64,000 nt of DNA from Streptomyces sp. Alt3. GTDB taxonomy: Bacteria; Actinomycetota; Actinomycetes; Streptomycetales; Streptomycetaceae. Made by a program: the position numbers and the translations under genes. The notes under the pieces are model-generated. The model was not told the origin of the DNA. It worked only from the letters and a program-made list of their open reading frames with translations, and made no database searches. The stretch is taken from the NCBI RefSeq assembly GCF_030719215.1, contig NZ_CP120983.1:4464001-4528000 (forward strand), written 5' to 3'. Of the stretch, positions 16,605 through 24,956 are shown piece after piece. Numbering within the stretch: the first letter of the stretch is position 1; each line of letters starts with the position of its first letter.

Positions 16605-16646
16605 GCCGCGCCCCCCAGGTTCTAGCCTGTGGGGGCGCGGCTTTTT
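16605..16646 (+). terminator. Rho-independent terminator of ftsH
   Basis: GCCGCGCCCCC (16605-16615) pairs with GGGGGCGCGGC (16631-16641), and the inner CAGG pairs with CCTG. One unpaired T breaks the stem, and TTTTT follows at 16642-16646. It lies 58 bp after the ftsH stop and upstream of folE. Confidence 0.85.
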
Positions 16647-16730
16647 CGTATGTCTGCGCTGTGCCTGGCACCGTTCCGTGAGAGCCGGGCGGGTCCGCGC
16701 ATGTGACTGCACCAAGGAACGAGGCACAGA

Positions 16731-17336
16731 ATGACCGACCCGGTGACGCTCGACGGCCAGGGTTCGATCGGCGTCTTCGACGAGAAGCGGGCCGAGTCCG
16801 CCGTCCGGGAGCTCCTGATCGCGGTCGGTGAGGACCCCGACCGCGAGGGCCTGCGTGAGACGCCGGGCCGTGTGGCACGTGCGTACAAGGAGATATTCGC
16901 GGGCCTCCACCAGGAGCCCGAGGACGTCCTCACGACGACGTTCGACCTCGGCCACGACGAGATGGTGCTGGTCAAGGACATCGAGGTGTTCAGCACCTGT
17001 GAGCACCACCTGGTTCCGTTCCGCGGGGTCGCGCACGTGGGCTACATCCCGGCGACCAGCGGCAAGATCACCGGTCTCTCGAAGCTGGCGCGGCTGGTCG
17101 ACGTCTACGCCCGGCGGCCGCAGGTCCAGGAGCGGCTCACCACGCAGATCGCCGAGTCCCTGATGGCGATCCTGGAGCCGCGCGGGGTCATCGTGGTCGT
17201 CGAGTGCGAGCACATGTGCATGTCGATGCGTGGCATCCGCAAGCCCGGAGCGAAGACGCTCACGTCCGCGGTCCGTGGCCAACTGCGTGATTCGGCCACG
17301 CGTGCCGAGGCCATGAGCCTCATCATGGCGCGCTGA
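16731..17336 (+). CDS. folE: GTP cyclohydrolase I
   Basis: The 201-residue enzyme converts GTP to 7,8-dihydroneopterin triphosphate, the first step of folate synthesis. Conserved segments are EDPDREGLRETPGRVARAYKE, the zinc-ligand region STCEHHLVPFRGVAHVGYIP and EHMCMSMRGIRKPGAKT. The second zinc cysteine lies in EHMCM. It starts at ATG 16731 after an AGGAACGAGG stretch. The other folate genes lie 1.6-4 kb downstream on the opposite strand, so folE has a separate promoter, sited after the ftsH terminator. Confidence 0.96.
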   Translation: MTDPVTLDGQGSIGVFDEKRAESAVRELLIAVGEDPDREGLRETPGRVARAYKEIFAGLHQEPEDVLTTTFDLGHDEMVLVKDIEVFSTCEHHLVPFRGVAHVGYIPATSGKITGLSKLARLVDVYARRPQVQERLTTQIAESLMAILEPRGVIVVVECEHMCMSMRGIRKPGAKTLTSAVRGQLRDSATRAEAMSLIMAR

Positions 17337-17457
17337 CCGGCCGGGGCGGGCCGCCGGGGCCCGGGACGTGCGGCGGCGATGAGTTCCGGGCGTAGGGGGA
17401 GTCGACCGTGGTGGAGATCCGGCCGGATGGGCCGGGTCCACCAGGAGAGGAGCTCCG

Positions 17458-17808
17458 ATGCCGTTCACTCATGTGCTCGCCGTGGCCCCCGTCATGGCCA
17501 TCGAGCCGGCGGTGGAGTGGTACGAGAGGCTGTTCGGCCGCCCGGCCGATGCGCGGCCCATGGAGGGGCTGGCCGACTGGCACGTCTCGCCCTACGCCTG
17601 GCTCCAGGTGTTCGAGTCGCCCGAGCAGGCCGGCGGGACGCTGGTGAACCTGGTCGTCGACGATCTGGGCCGGGCACTCTCGGACCTCGCCGGCCGGGGG
17701 ATCAGGGCAGGGGAGATCCAGCCGGGTGCACGCGGAGTGAGGTTCGCGGCCGTCCACGATCCCGACGGCAACCGCGTCACCCTGATCGAGAACCCGGTGG
17801 CCGACTGA
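17458..17808 (+). CDS. VOC-family (glyoxalase-like) protein
   Basis: The 116-residue protein shows the vicinal-oxygen-chelate fold: an N-terminal strand MPFTHVLAVAPVMAIEPAVEWYERLFGR and a C-terminal half ending VRFAAVHDPDGNRVTLIENP. The metal-ligand pattern is only partly visible (the first histidine and the final glutamate). Substrate and partner are unknown. GGAGAGGAG precedes the ATG at good spacing. It is convergent with DUF3180, whose stop lies 19 bp away. Confidence 0.85.
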   Translation: MPFTHVLAVAPVMAIEPAVEWYERLFGRPADARPMEGLADWHVSPYAWLQVFESPEQAGGTLVNLVVDDLGRALSDLAGRGIRAGEIQPGARGVRFAAVHDPDGNRVTLIENPVAD

Positions 17809-17827
17809 GGCCGGCCGTGGACGCCTC

Positions 17828-18313
17828 TCAGGCGGCCTGTGCCGTGTTCCGCTCGTCGTCCCCGTCGTCCGGAAGCTTGCAGACCCGCTCGAGGAAGACG
17901 GCGGCGGCCACGACCGCGACGCCGGCCACGACGGCGCTGCCCGCGTAGATGGCCTGATCCCTGCGCGGCGGGACATCCAGGAGGCTGAGCAGGAAGACGC
18001 AGGTGCCGCCGTACATCCCGGCGACCAGCGCGGCGACGAGCGCGCTTGCCTGGCCGAAGACCAGTGCGCGCGCGGCCATCATCGGCTCCACGCCCTTGGC
18101 CCCGGGACGCCGCTCCCGCTGGGCGCGCAGGCGGGAACGGAAGGACAGCGCGGTCGCCAGCAGGACCACGGCGATCACCGCCAGCACGACGGGTGCGGCG
18201 AGCGGCACGCTGGGCAGCGTCCCCAGGGCGTCCCAGAGGCGGGCCGCGCCCCAGGACAGCACGCCGGCTCCGGCGAAGAGTCCGGCCAGGAGGCCGAGCC
18301 GTAGTTGCTTCAC
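17828..18313 (-). CDS. DUF3180 membrane protein
   Basis: The 161-residue protein has four hydrophobic segments, at about residues 7-25, 38-57, 90-112 and 124-143, with short charged loops. This matches actinobacterial DUF3180, which is commonly located directly downstream of folK. Its function is unknown. It starts at GTG 18313, 69 bp after folK on the same strand, and is probably the last gene of the folate operon. Confidence 0.85.
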   Translation of the reverse strand: MKQLRLGLLAGLFAGAGVLSWGAARLWDALGTLPSVPLAAPVVLAVIAVVLLATALSFRSRLRAQRERRPGAKGVEPMMAARALVFGQASALVAALVAGMYGGTCVFLLSLLDVPPRRDQAIYAGSAVVAGVAVVAAAVFLERVCKLPDDGDDERNTAQAA

Positions 18314-18382
18314 CGAGAGTGCCGCCCTTCGTCGCCGTTGCCCGTGTCGCCGCCCGCGGACGGTCGTCCTTGAGCCTAACGA

Positions 18383-18994
18383 CTACTCGGGGAGACGGAG
18401 TTCCAGGTCGGGCCGGGGAAGCACTCCGTCGCGGCCGACACCGGCCAGCAGGTCGGCGACCGGTCCGGCGCCGGGCAGCTGGGCCTCCGGGTCCACGTCG
18501 TGCCATGGGGCGAGGACGAAGGCGCGCTCGCGGGCGCGCGGGTGCGGAAGGGTCAGCAGCGGGTCGTCGGAGACCACGTCGGCGTAGGACACGATGTCGA
18601 CGTCGATCGTGCGCGGACCCCAGCGCTCCTCGCGGACCCGGTCGAAGGCCTCCTCGATGGCCTGGCCGCGCTCCAGCAGCGACGAGGGGGGCAGGGTCGT
18701 CTTCACGATGATCACCGCGTTGAAGTACGACGGCTGGGAACCGGGGTCGACGCCCCAGGGCTCCGTCTCGTAGACCGGGGAGACCGCCTTGACCCGGAGC
18801 CCGGGGGTGTCCTCCAGGGCGTCGACGGCCCCCTGGAGCGTCTCGAGGCGGTTGCCGAGGTTGGAGCCGAGGGAGATCACGGCCCGTTTCGGGTTGGAGA
18901 GGGTGACGTCGGCAGCGTCGACCTGCTCGACCACGGCTGCGGGAACCGGCTGTACGGTCGGGTCGCTCTGCCCCTCGGTGGAAAATGCAGTCAT
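18383..18994 (-). CDS. folK: 2-amino-4-hydroxy-6-hydroxymethyldihydropteridine pyrophosphokinase
   Basis: The 203-residue kinase transfers pyrophosphate from ATP to hydroxymethyldihydropterin before condensation with p-aminobenzoate. Motifs are SLGSNLGNRLETLQGA, RWGPRTIDVDIVSY (the two magnesium-binding aspartates) and LTLPHPRARERAFVLAPWHDV. About 38 unconserved residues precede the core. The ATG at 18994 overlaps the folB stop by ATGA, which fixes the start. Confidence 0.95.
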   Translation of the reverse strand: MTAFSTEGQSDPTVQPVPAAVVEQVDAADVTLSNPKRAVISLGSNLGNRLETLQGAVDALEDTPGLRVKAVSPVYETEPWGVDPGSQPSYFNAVIIVKTTLPPSSLLERGQAIEEAFDRVREERWGPRTIDVDIVSYADVVSDDPLLTLPHPRARERAFVLAPWHDVDPEAQLPGAGPVADLLAGVGRDGVLPRPDLELRLPE

Positions 18995-19350
18995 GCTCGG
19001 CTCCGGGTGATGGTGATGGTCACGTCGTCGAAGGGGACCGTGATGGGGGCGTCCGGCTTGTGGACGACGACCTCGACCTCCTGGACCCCTTCGTGCTTGA
19101 GGCACTGCTGCGCGATGCGTTCCGCGAGCGTCTCGATCAGATCGACCGGCTCACCCTTGATGACGTCGACGACCTCTTCCGCGACCACGCCGTAGTGAAC
19201 TGTCTTCGACAGGTCGTCGGCGGCTGCCGCGGGGCGGGTGTCGAGACCGAGCACCAGGTCCACGATGAAGGTCTGGCCCTCTTCCCGTTCCCTGGGGAAG
19301 ACACCGTGGTGCCCACGGGCCTTGAGGCCGCGCAGCGCGACACGATCCAC
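18991..19350 (-). CDS. folB: Dihydroneopterin aldolase
   Basis: The 119-residue enzyme cleaves dihydroneopterin to hydroxymethyldihydropterin and glycolaldehyde. Family segments are LRGLKARGHHGVFPREREEGQTF and the mid-protein TVHYGVVAEEV, with VDLIETLAERIAQQCL and a KPDAPI end. The GTG at 19350 is preferred because AGGAG lies 8 bp upstream; a GTG three codons earlier overlaps that ribosome-binding site. It is coupled to folK by a 4-bp overlap. The 193-bp gap before it could hold an internal promoter. Confidence 0.94.
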   Translation of the reverse strand: MDRVALRGLKARGHHGVFPREREEGQTFIVDLVLGLDTRPAAAADDLSKTVHYGVVAEEVVDVIKGEPVDLIETLAERIAQQCLKHEGVQEVEVVVHKPDAPITVPFDDVTITITRSRA

Positions 19351-19543
19351 GCGAATCACTCCTGCTGTTCGTCGTCTCTTGAGGCACCCGGCCGCGTGCG
19401 GGCGGTGAGGTGCCGTCTTTCGAATCTACCCGCGAGCACCGACAGCTCCCGCCCGCGGGGGCGCGGACCGGCCCGGCAGGGGGTTGGAAGCCGCGTATAC
19501 CCGGTGATCGGGGAGCCCAATCCCCGCGATCCGTCCCGTCCGC

Positions 19544-20026
19544 TCAGACGGTCGGTTCTTCGTCCTCTTCCTCACCGGTTTCCGCCAGTACGGGTGAACC
19601 GTGGTGGGACCAGAGCTTCCAGCCGTCCGGTGTGCGCCGGAACACGTTCGTGGCGACGACGAGCTGGCCGACGAGCGGTCCGAGCGAGCTGCCCTCCTCC
19701 GCGGGTCCCCCGCTGAGGATGTTCTCGGTGCAGGTCACCAGGGCGGTGTCCCCTGTCATCGCGACCCCGACGTCGGTCAGGAAGAACTGGATGTACTCGG
19801 TGTTGGCCATGATCAGCGCGTAGCTCCGCAGCACCTCGCCGCGGCCCGTGAGGACCGGCCAGCCCGGGTGGACGCAGGAGACGGTGAGGTCCTCGCCGGG
19901 CAGCCACAGGTCCGAGAGCCCGTCGAGATCGCCGCGTTCCATCGCCTCGTAGAAGGCGGTGTTCGCCTGCTCGACCGCGGCGATGTCCGCCGCTGCCTCC
20001 TCGTGCTCGTCGCGCGCGGCGCTCAC
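19544..20026 (-). CDS. Nuclear transport factor 2-like (SnoaL/DUF4440-type) protein
   Basis: The 160-residue protein begins with a charged helix, then the NTF2-fold pattern VEQANTAFYEAMERGDLDGLSDLW, HPGWPVLTGRGEVLRSYA and a C-terminal WKLWSHHGSPV. The fold includes enzymes and binding proteins, so no activity can be assigned. It overlaps folP by 4 bp and is followed by folB, so it is embedded in the folate operon. That location is consistent with a pterin-related role, but this is inference. Confidence 0.85.
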   Translation of the reverse strand: MSAARDEHEEAAADIAAVEQANTAFYEAMERGDLDGLSDLWLPGEDLTVSCVHPGWPVLTGRGEVLRSYALIMANTEYIQFFLTDVGVAMTGDTALVTCTENILSGGPAEEGSSLGPLVGQLVVATNVFRRTPDGWKLWSHHGSPVLAETGEEEDEEPTV

Positions 20027-20883
20027 GCGGCACCCTCGACGGCCCGGGCGACCCGGACGGCGTCCGCCGTCGGCCGTACCGCGTGCACCCGGACCGCCCA
20101 GGCACCCGCGGCGGCGGAGAGGGCGGAGACCGCGGCCGTCGCGGCGTCCCGCTCACGGGCCGGTGGCGGGGCCGCGCCCTCGGCCGCCAGGACGTGGCCG
20201 AGGAACCTCTTGCGGGAGGCGGCGACGAGCAGGGGCCTGCCCAGCTCGCGCAGCCGGTCGAGGTGGGCGACGAGCGCGAGGTCCTGGGCGGCGTCCTTGG
20301 CGAAGCCGAGCCCCGGATCGATCACCAGTTGCTCGGGCGCGACCCCGCCTTCGATCACGGCCTCCATGCGCTCGCGGAGCTCGGCGACGACCTCGCCGAC
20401 GACGTCCCCGTAGACGGCCCGGCTGTTCATCGACTCGCTGAAGCCGCGCCAGTGCATGACGACGAACGGCACTCCGGCGTCGGCGACGGCCGGGATCATG
20501 CCCGGGTCGGCGAGGCCGCCGCTCACGTCGTTGACCAGCGCCGCGCCGGCGGCGACGGACTGTTCGGCCACGACGGCCCGCATGGTGTCCACGGAGACGG
20601 TGACGCCCTCGGAGGCCAGTCCCCGCACGACGGGGATCACGCGTCGCAGTTCCTCGGTCTCGTCCACCCTGCTCGCGCCCGGGCGGGTCGACTCACCCCC
20701 GACGTCGATCAGGTCCGCACCTTCGGCCACCAGTTCGAGGCCGTGCTTGATCGCTGCCGTGGTGTCGAACCAGCGACCGCCGTCGGAGAAGGAGTCGGGC
20801 GTCACATTGACGACTCCCATGACCGCGCAGCGGTCCCACTCCGGCAGACCCCGAACCGTGCCCCGTCCTCGCAACGTACTCAT
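20023..20883 (-). CDS. folP: Dihydropteroate synthase
   Basis: The 286-residue TIM-barrel enzyme joins hydroxymethyldihydropterin pyrophosphate to p-aminobenzoate and is the sulfonamide target. Both signatures are present: MGVVNVTPDSFSDGGRWF near residues 22-39 and LIDVGGESTRPGASRVDETEELRR. Later DPGLGFAKDAAQD and RKRFLG match the substrate-binding loops. It starts at ATG 20883 and is the first gene of the minus-strand folate run. The 200 bp between folP and the next minus-strand gene hold a 13-bp direct repeat (CCGCCGCCCGGAT) and no gene. Confidence 0.96.
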   Translation of the reverse strand: MSTLRGRGTVRGLPEWDRCAVMGVVNVTPDSFSDGGRWFDTTAAIKHGLELVAEGADLIDVGGESTRPGASRVDETEELRRVIPVVRGLASEGVTVSVDTMRAVVAEQSVAAGAALVNDVSGGLADPGMIPAVADAGVPFVVMHWRGFSESMNSRAVYGDVVGEVVAELRERMEAVIEGGVAPEQLVIDPGLGFAKDAAQDLALVAHLDRLRELGRPLLVAASRKRFLGHVLAAEGAAPPPARERDAATAAVSALSAAAGAWAVRVHAVRPTADAVRVARAVEGAA

Positions 20884-21083
20884 GCGACCAGCCTAGGCCC
20901 GGCACGGGGGAGGTCGGGCCGCCCCGGTGCGGTGACCGTCACCGGACGTGGCGCCGGGCCGGGCGGGCACCGGCCCGTGGGGCCCCGCGTCGGGAGACCC
21001 CGCGTCCGGTCCGCCGCCCGGATCCGCCGCCCGGATCCGCCCGCCGCCGTTGAGCCGGATGGCGGTGCCGGCTGCTCGCTCCG

Positions 21084-22274
21084 TCAGCGGGAGGTGACGC
21101 CCGCGACGGTCTCCACGGCGACGTCGGCACGCGGCACGGCCTGCGCGTCCGCGTCGATCGAGCGGCGCAGGGCCTCGTGGAGTCGGGCCGGGGTGAGTAC
21201 GCCCAGGAACCGGCCCGCGCCCTCCTCGTCGATGACGGCGATCCAGCCCGCGTCGTGCTGCAGCATCGTGGCGAAGGCCTGCTTGAGCGGAGCGCCGAGC
21301 GGGAGCCAGGCCTCCATGCGCCGGGCGTGCTCACGGACCGTGCCCCCGGCCGTCGTCCCGTCGCCCGTCCTTCCGTCACCCGCCGGGATCCAGCCGTGCA
21401 GGTTGTCCTGGCCGTCCAGGACGACCGCCCAGCGCGCGCCGTCGGCCCGCAGCCGTGCGGTCGCCTTCGCCAGCGGGTCGTCGAGATGGACGACCGGCGG
21501 CTGGTCCAGGTCGCTCTCCTCGATGGGTGTGACCGAGAGCCGCTTCAGCCCGCGGTCCGCCCCGACGAAGTCGGCGACGTACGGCGTCGCGGGAGCCCCG
21601 AGCACCGTGGCCGGGGTGTCGAACTGCTCGATGCGTCCGTGCCCGTACACGGCGATCCGGTCGCCGAGACGGACGGCCTCCTCGATGTCATGGGTGACGA
21701 AGAGGACGGTCTTGCGGACCTGCGCCTGCAGTTTCAGGAATTCGTTCTGCAGCCTTTCCCGTACGACCGGATCCACCGCGCCGAAAGGCTCGTCCATCAG
21801 CAGGACCGGCGGGTCGGCTGCCAGGGCCCGGGCCACGCCCACGCGCTGACGCTGACCACCGGAAAGCTGCTCGGGATAGCGGCCGCCATATACGGAAGGA
21901 TCGAGTCCGACCAGATCGAGCAGTTCGCTCGCGCGCTTCCTGCCCTTTTCCCTTCCCCAGCCCAGGAGATGGGGGACGGTAGCCGTGTTCTCCAGGACCG
22001 TCTTGTGCGGGAAGAGGCCCACCTGCTGGATCACATAGCCGATACGGCGGCGGAGCCTGACGGGGTCGATGGCCGATATGTCGTCCCCGTCGAGAAATAT
22101 CCGGCCGTCGGTCGGTTCGGTCAGACGGTTCACCATTTTCATGGTGGTCGTCTTGCCGCAGCCGGAAGGTCCGACGAGCGTGACCAGTTCACCCTCGGCG
22201 ACCTCGAAGGAAAGGTCGTCGACGGCGGTGGTGCCGTCCTCGTACCGCTTGGTGACGTGCTCGAAACGGATCAT
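21084..22274 (-). CDS. Glycine betaine/choline-type ABC importer, ATP-binding subunit with CBS pair (OpuCA/ProV-like)
   Basis: The 396-residue ATPase begins MIRFEHVTKRYEDG. It carries Walker A GPSGCGKTTTMKM, signature LSGGQRQRVGVARAL and Walker B VLLMDEPFGAVDP. The IQQVGLFPH segment is typical of osmoprotectant importers. The last about 120 residues form tandem CBS-like domains ending AGWIAVIDEEGAGRFLGVLTPARL, which in relatives sense ionic strength. The start at ATG 22274 follows GGGGA. The gene is divergent from the permease and binding-protein genes, separated by 141 bp that should hold both promoters. Confidence 0.92.
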   Translation of the reverse strand: MIRFEHVTKRYEDGTTAVDDLSFEVAEGELVTLVGPSGCGKTTTMKMVNRLTEPTDGRIFLDGDDISAIDPVRLRRRIGYVIQQVGLFPHKTVLENTATVPHLLGWGREKGRKRASELLDLVGLDPSVYGGRYPEQLSGGQRQRVGVARALAADPPVLLMDEPFGAVDPVVRERLQNEFLKLQAQVRKTVLFVTHDIEEAVRLGDRIAVYGHGRIEQFDTPATVLGAPATPYVADFVGADRGLKRLSVTPIEESDLDQPPVVHLDDPLAKATARLRADGARWAVVLDGQDNLHGWIPAGDGRTGDGTTAGGTVREHARRMEAWLPLGAPLKQAFATMLQHDAGWIAVIDEEGAGRFLGVLTPARLHEALRRSIDADAQAVPRADVAVETVAGVTSR

Positions 22275-22415
22275 GATTCCCCATTGTGACGCGGGTTCTG
22301 TGAAGGCCATGTTGCCGGAATACGACAGCCTCGGCGATTGTCGGTGGTCGGGGATAGGGTCTTCCAGGACCGGACCCGGGACGGCATCGCGACGGCAAAC
22401 AGGAGGTGGGGACGG

Positions 22416-23135
22416 ATGGCCGGACAGAACTGCCTGGTGGCGAACGACTGGATCTGCGGAGAGTATCTGCGTTCCCGCAGCCATGAGTTGGCCGAGGCGA
22501 CCGTCCAGCACATCTGGATCACGGCGGCTTCCGTGCTGATAGGGCTCGCTGTGGCATTTCCGCTCGCGCTGCTCGCGCGCCGCGGCCGGCATTTCGCGGG
22601 CCCGGTGCTGGGGCTGACCACCGTGCTCTACACCGTGCCGTCCCTGGCGATGTTCTCGCTGCTGCTGCCGCTGTTCGGACTCTCCGCGGCGCTCGTGGTC
22701 ACCGGCCTGGTGCTCTACTCGCTGACCATCCTCGTACGCAACATCCTGGCGGGCCTCGAAGCCGTCCCGCAGGAGGCCAGGGAGGCCGCGACGGGCATGG
22801 GGTACGGCCCGGTCCGGCTGCTCTGGGAGGTCGAACTTCCCCTCGCGCTCCCGGCGCTGATGGCCGGCCTGCGGATCGCCACGGTCTCGACGGTGGCGCT
22901 GACGACGGTCGGCTCCCTCGTCGGCAAGGGCGGACTCGGCAATCTCATCGAGGACGCGCTGCCGAGCTTCTTCAAGGCCCAGGTGCTCACCGCTTCCGTG
23001 CTCTGCGTGCTGCTCGCGGTGGCGGCGGACCTGCTGCTGCTCGGTGTGCAGCGTCTGCTCACCCCCTGGACCCGCATACGGACGCCCGCGAGGGCGCCCG
23101 GCGTGCCGGGCATCGCGAAGACGGAGGCCGGCTGA
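22416..23135 (+). CDS. Osmoprotectant-type ABC importer permease 1
   Basis: The 239-residue protein has five to six membrane segments, starting at ATVQHIWITAASVLIGLAVAFPLALLA. The permease EAA-loop appears as EAVPQEAREAATGMGYGPVRLLWEVELPLALPALMAGLR, which docks the ATPase. The ATG at 22416 follows a near-perfect AGGAGGTGGG site. Three bases separate it from the second permease, so they are cotranscribed. It probably imports betaine, choline or a related quaternary amine. Confidence 0.92.
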   Translation: MAGQNCLVANDWICGEYLRSRSHELAEATVQHIWITAASVLIGLAVAFPLALLARRGRHFAGPVLGLTTVLYTVPSLAMFSLLLPLFGLSAALVVTGLVLYSLTILVRNILAGLEAVPQEAREAATGMGYGPVRLLWEVELPLALPALMAGLRIATVSTVALTTVGSLVGKGGLGNLIEDALPSFFKAQVLTASVLCVLLAVAADLLLLGVQRLLTPWTRIRTPARAPGVPGIAKTEAG

Positions 23136-23138
23136 TCC

Positions 23139-23813
23139 ATGGGAGTCATAGGGGAGGCATGGACCTGGCTCACCACCGGCGCCAACTGGTCGGGGGACGG
23201 CGGGGCGGCGCACCGGCTGGCCGAGCACCTGTACGTCAGCGGGGTCGCCCTCGCGGTGGCCTGCCTCATCGCCCTGCCGATCGCGCTGTACCTCGGGCAT
23301 GTCGGCAAGGGGGGCGGACTCGCCGTCAACCTCTCCAACGTGGGCCGGGCGGTGCCCGTGTTCGCGGTGCTGGCTCTCTTCATGATGACGCCGCTCCGCA
23401 ACTCCGGCTATCTGCCCACGATCATCGCCCTGGTGCTCTTCGCCGTGCCCCCGCTGCTGACCAACGCCTACGTCGGGATGACGGAGGTGGACCGATCGGT
23501 GCTGGAGGCCGCGCGCGGCATGGGGATGTCGGGCACGCAGCTCTTCCTGCGGGTCGAGCTCCCCCTCGCCTACCCGATGATCATGACTGGCCTCCGCTCC
23601 GCCGCCGTCCAGGTCATCGCCACCGCATCGATCGCGGCGATGGTGGGTCTCGGCGGCCTGGGCAGGATCATCACCGCCGGCTTCAACACCTACGACACCG
23701 CGCAGGTCTTCGCGGGCGCCGTGCTGGTCGCCCTCCTGGCCCTGGTGGTGGAGGGCGTCCTCGTGGCGCTGGACCGGCTGCTGTCGCCCCTGCGCCGCCG
23801 CCGGACGGTATGA
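23139..23813 (+). CDS. Osmoprotectant-type ABC importer permease 2
   Basis: The 224-residue second permease has the same layout as the first. Its EAA loop reads LEAARGMGMSGTQLFLRVELPLAYPMIMTGLRSAAV, and about five hydrophobic segments include VGRAVPVFAVLALFMM. Two different permeases with one binding protein and a divergent ATPase match the OpuC/OsmVWXY arrangement. It starts at ATG 23139, immediately after the first permease. Confidence 0.92.
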   Translation: MGVIGEAWTWLTTGANWSGDGGAAHRLAEHLYVSGVALAVACLIALPIALYLGHVGKGGGLAVNLSNVGRAVPVFAVLALFMMTPLRNSGYLPTIIALVLFAVPPLLTNAYVGMTEVDRSVLEAARGMGMSGTQLFLRVELPLAYPMIMTGLRSAAVQVIATASIAAMVGLGGLGRIITAGFNTYDTAQVFAGAVLVALLALVVEGVLVALDRLLSPLRRRRTV

Positions 23814-23865
23814 GCGCGCGGATTTCTCGAACTGTGCACACCATTTTTCCCGGACGGAGAACAAC

Positions 23866-24852
23866 ATGAGCAGGACCTCGCGCATAGCGGGTGCGGTCAT
23901 CGGAGCGGTCGTGCTGGCGGGCTCCCTCGCCGCCTGCGGCGGCGACAGCCTGGAGAAGGAGAAGGGCGGCTCGGACACGGGAGCCGGCGCCGGCTCCGGC
24001 TCCGGGAAGGGCGCGCTGGTCGTGGGCGCCGCCGGCTTCACCGAGTCCAAGGTGCTCGCCGAGCTGTACGCCCAGGTCCTCGGCGACGCCGGGTACGACG
24101 CCTCGATCACCACGGTGAAGAACCGTGAACTGTACGAGCCCTCGCTGGAGAAGGGCGAGATCGACGTCGTACCGGAATACGCGGCGACCCTCGCGGAATT
24201 CCTGAACGCCAAGGTCAACGGAGCGGACGCGGCGGAGAAGAAGCCGGTCGCCTCGGGGGACGTGGCGGCCACCGTCACGGCCCTTGAGGAGCTCGCCGGG
24301 CCGCTCGGACTGAAGGTCCTTCCGGCGGGCGAGGCCGTCGACCAGAACGCCTTCGCGGTGTCGAAGGAATTCGCCGACAAGAACAGCCTCAAGACGCTTT
24401 CCGATCTCGGTGAATCGAAGATCAAGGTGAAGATCGCGGCGGGCGACGAGTGCGAGGTGCGCCCGTTCTGCGCGCCCGGACTGAAGAAGACGTACGGCAT
24501 CGACGTCACCGGAATCGACCCCAAGGGCGTCGGCACGCCGCAGTCGAAGCAGGCGGTCAAGGACGGCAAGGACCAGTTGGTCCTCACGACCACCACGGAC
24601 GCCGTGCTCGACTCCTACGGGCTGGTCTTCCTGGAGGACGACAAGAAGCTGCAGAACGCGGACAACGTCCTTCCGGTTCTCAATGCCAAGGACGCGGGAG
24701 CGCCGGAGATCGCCGAGGCGCTCGGGAAGCTCACCGAGGTGCTCAGCACCGAGGACCTCGCGGAACTGAACCGTAAGGTCGACGCGGAGCGCGCCAAGCC
24801 GGCCGATGCGGCAGGCGACTATCTCCGGTCGAAGGGGCTGATCAAGAAGTAA
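23866..24852 (+). CDS. Osmoprotectant-type ABC importer substrate-binding lipoprotein
   Basis: The 328-residue protein has a lipoprotein signal with lipobox LAAC at about residues 21-24, then an acidic-glycine linker. The OpuAC-type binding domain begins ALVVGAAGFTESKVLAELYAQVL and includes EIDVVPEYAATLAEFLN. It should be tethered to the outer face of the membrane and deliver its ligand to the two permeases. Aromatic cage residues cannot be assigned without a structure, so betaine, choline, carnitine or a compatible solute remain possible. A 52-bp gap separates it from permease 2. Confidence 0.92.
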   Translation: MSRTSRIAGAVIGAVVLAGSLAACGGDSLEKEKGGSDTGAGAGSGSGKGALVVGAAGFTESKVLAELYAQVLGDAGYDASITTVKNRELYEPSLEKGEIDVVPEYAATLAEFLNAKVNGADAAEKKPVASGDVAATVTALEELAGPLGLKVLPAGEAVDQNAFAVSKEFADKNSLKTLSDLGESKIKVKIAAGDECEVRPFCAPGLKKTYGIDVTGIDPKGVGTPQSKQAVKDGKDQLVLTTTTDAVLDSYGLVFLEDDKKLQNADNVLPVLNAKDAGAPEIAEALGKLTEVLSTEDLAELNRKVDAERAKPADAAGDYLRSKGLIKK

Positions 24853-24942
24853 AAAGGCGTTCCGGAGGGGCACTTGAGAGGCTGCCAGGTAACCGGCGGG
24901 GAACAGATTGCCGGGTGGTCTCCCAAGTGGCTCGTACGCACG

Positions 24943-24948
24943 GTAAAT
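24943..24948 (+). promoter_or_regulatory. -10 element TAAATT for a probably leaderless transcript
   Basis: TAAATT lies 8 bp before the ATG at 24957, in an A/T-rich patch rare in this window. No Shine-Dalgarno sequence precedes the ATG. Confidence 0.45.
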
Positions 24949-24956
24949 TTCGGGCC

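Noticed and set aside
22275..24596. Very long antisense open frame opposite the importer genes
   Set aside because: It is an in-frame extension of the ATPase gene upstream of its true start and is antisense to clear permease and binding-protein genes.
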